Source of the DNA: an uncultured Ruminococcus sp.
GTDB taxonomy: Bacteria; Bacillota; Clostridia; Oscillospirales; CAG-272
DNA length: 14,417 bases
Direction of reading: 5' to 3'
Assembly (NCBI GenBank): GCA_902773455.1
Contig: CACYEW010000162.1
Location: 1 to 14,417, forward strand
Program-made: the position numbers and the translations under genes
The notes under the pieces: model-generated
Seen by the model: only the letters and a program-made list of their open reading frames with translations
What the model was told of the DNA's origin: nothing
Databases searched by the model: none
Shown: one piece after another, positions 14,370-14,417 of the stretch
Numbering within the stretch: the stretch's first letter is position 1
Layout of the letters: each line of letters opens with the position of its first letter

Positions 14370-14417
14370 CTATATGACATACTGCGTGAGCTTTCCCTTT
14401 TCTTCGAGGCCGTCGAA
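14370..14417 (-). CDS. C-terminal end of an unidentified minus-strand gene, cut by the window
   Basis: Read on the minus strand, 15 open codons end in TAG at 14372-14370, giving FDGLEEKGKLTQYVI. The GC-rich, host-like composition that resumes here and the terminator-like hairpin just beyond the stop support a real gene end converging on the sigma operon. The piece is too short to name the product. Confidence 0.45.
   Translation of the reverse strand, partial: FDGLEEKGKLTQYVI

Noticed and set aside
1..14417. CRISPR arrays, insertion sequences, integrases or phage genes
   Set aside because: No regularly spaced repeats, transposase-like proteins or inverted-repeat ends were seen on either strand.

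Overview
The window comes from an anaerobic, fairly GC-rich Gram-positive bacterium, most likely a member of the Clostridia. The evidence is a cobalt-early (anaerobic) cobalamin pathway carrying CbiD and CbiG, lipoproteins on Thr/Glu/Ala-rich stalks, a clostridial-style ECF sigma/membrane-protein pair, and sigma-A-like promoters. The species cannot be named from the sequence.

Positions 1-10063 (minus strand) hold one long corrinoid operon, read right to left. A sigma-A-type promoter (10035-10063) precedes a divergent cobalamin riboswitch (9851-10014) and an intrinsic terminator (9767-9838). A further hairpin leader follows, then ten tightly packed genes: btuF, btuC, btuD, cbiA, cbiC, cbiD, cbiF, cbiG, cbiH and cbiJ. 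The cbiJ gene is cut by the window edge. Every junction is an overlap of 1-11 nt or a 1-nt gap, so uptake and de novo synthesis are transcriptionally and translationally coupled under one B12-sensing switch. The encoded steps run from cobalt-precorrin-4 methylation to cobyrinate a,c-diamide. The remaining steps (cbiK/L/E/T/P/B and lower-loop genes) are not seen here.

Positions 10130-11251 (minus strand) hold a separate lipoprotein D-Ala-D-Ala carboxypeptidase of the penicillin-binding class, with its own terminator. Its second active-site motif reads SGG instead of the usual SGN.

Positions 11355-12228 (plus strand) hold a gene with a near-perfect TTGACA-16-TATAAT promoter. It encodes a secreted protein anchored by a C-terminal membrane helix, with a Thr/Glu/Ala stalk built partly from a 36-bp tandem repeat. 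A strong terminator closes it.

Positions 12272-14353 (plus strand) hold an ECF-type sigma factor overlapping a single-pass membrane protein that is probably its regulatory partner. The partner's N-terminal part has the base composition of the rest of the window, but its ectodomain is strikingly AT-rich, which suggests a domain of foreign or fast-evolving origin.

At the right edge (14370-14417) the last codons of a minus-strand gene are visible.

No clearly undescribed system stands out. The items most worth checking are the divergent riboswitch, the extra C-terminal domain on the transporter ATPase, the altered carboxypeptidase motif, and the sigma-linked membrane protein with the composition break.
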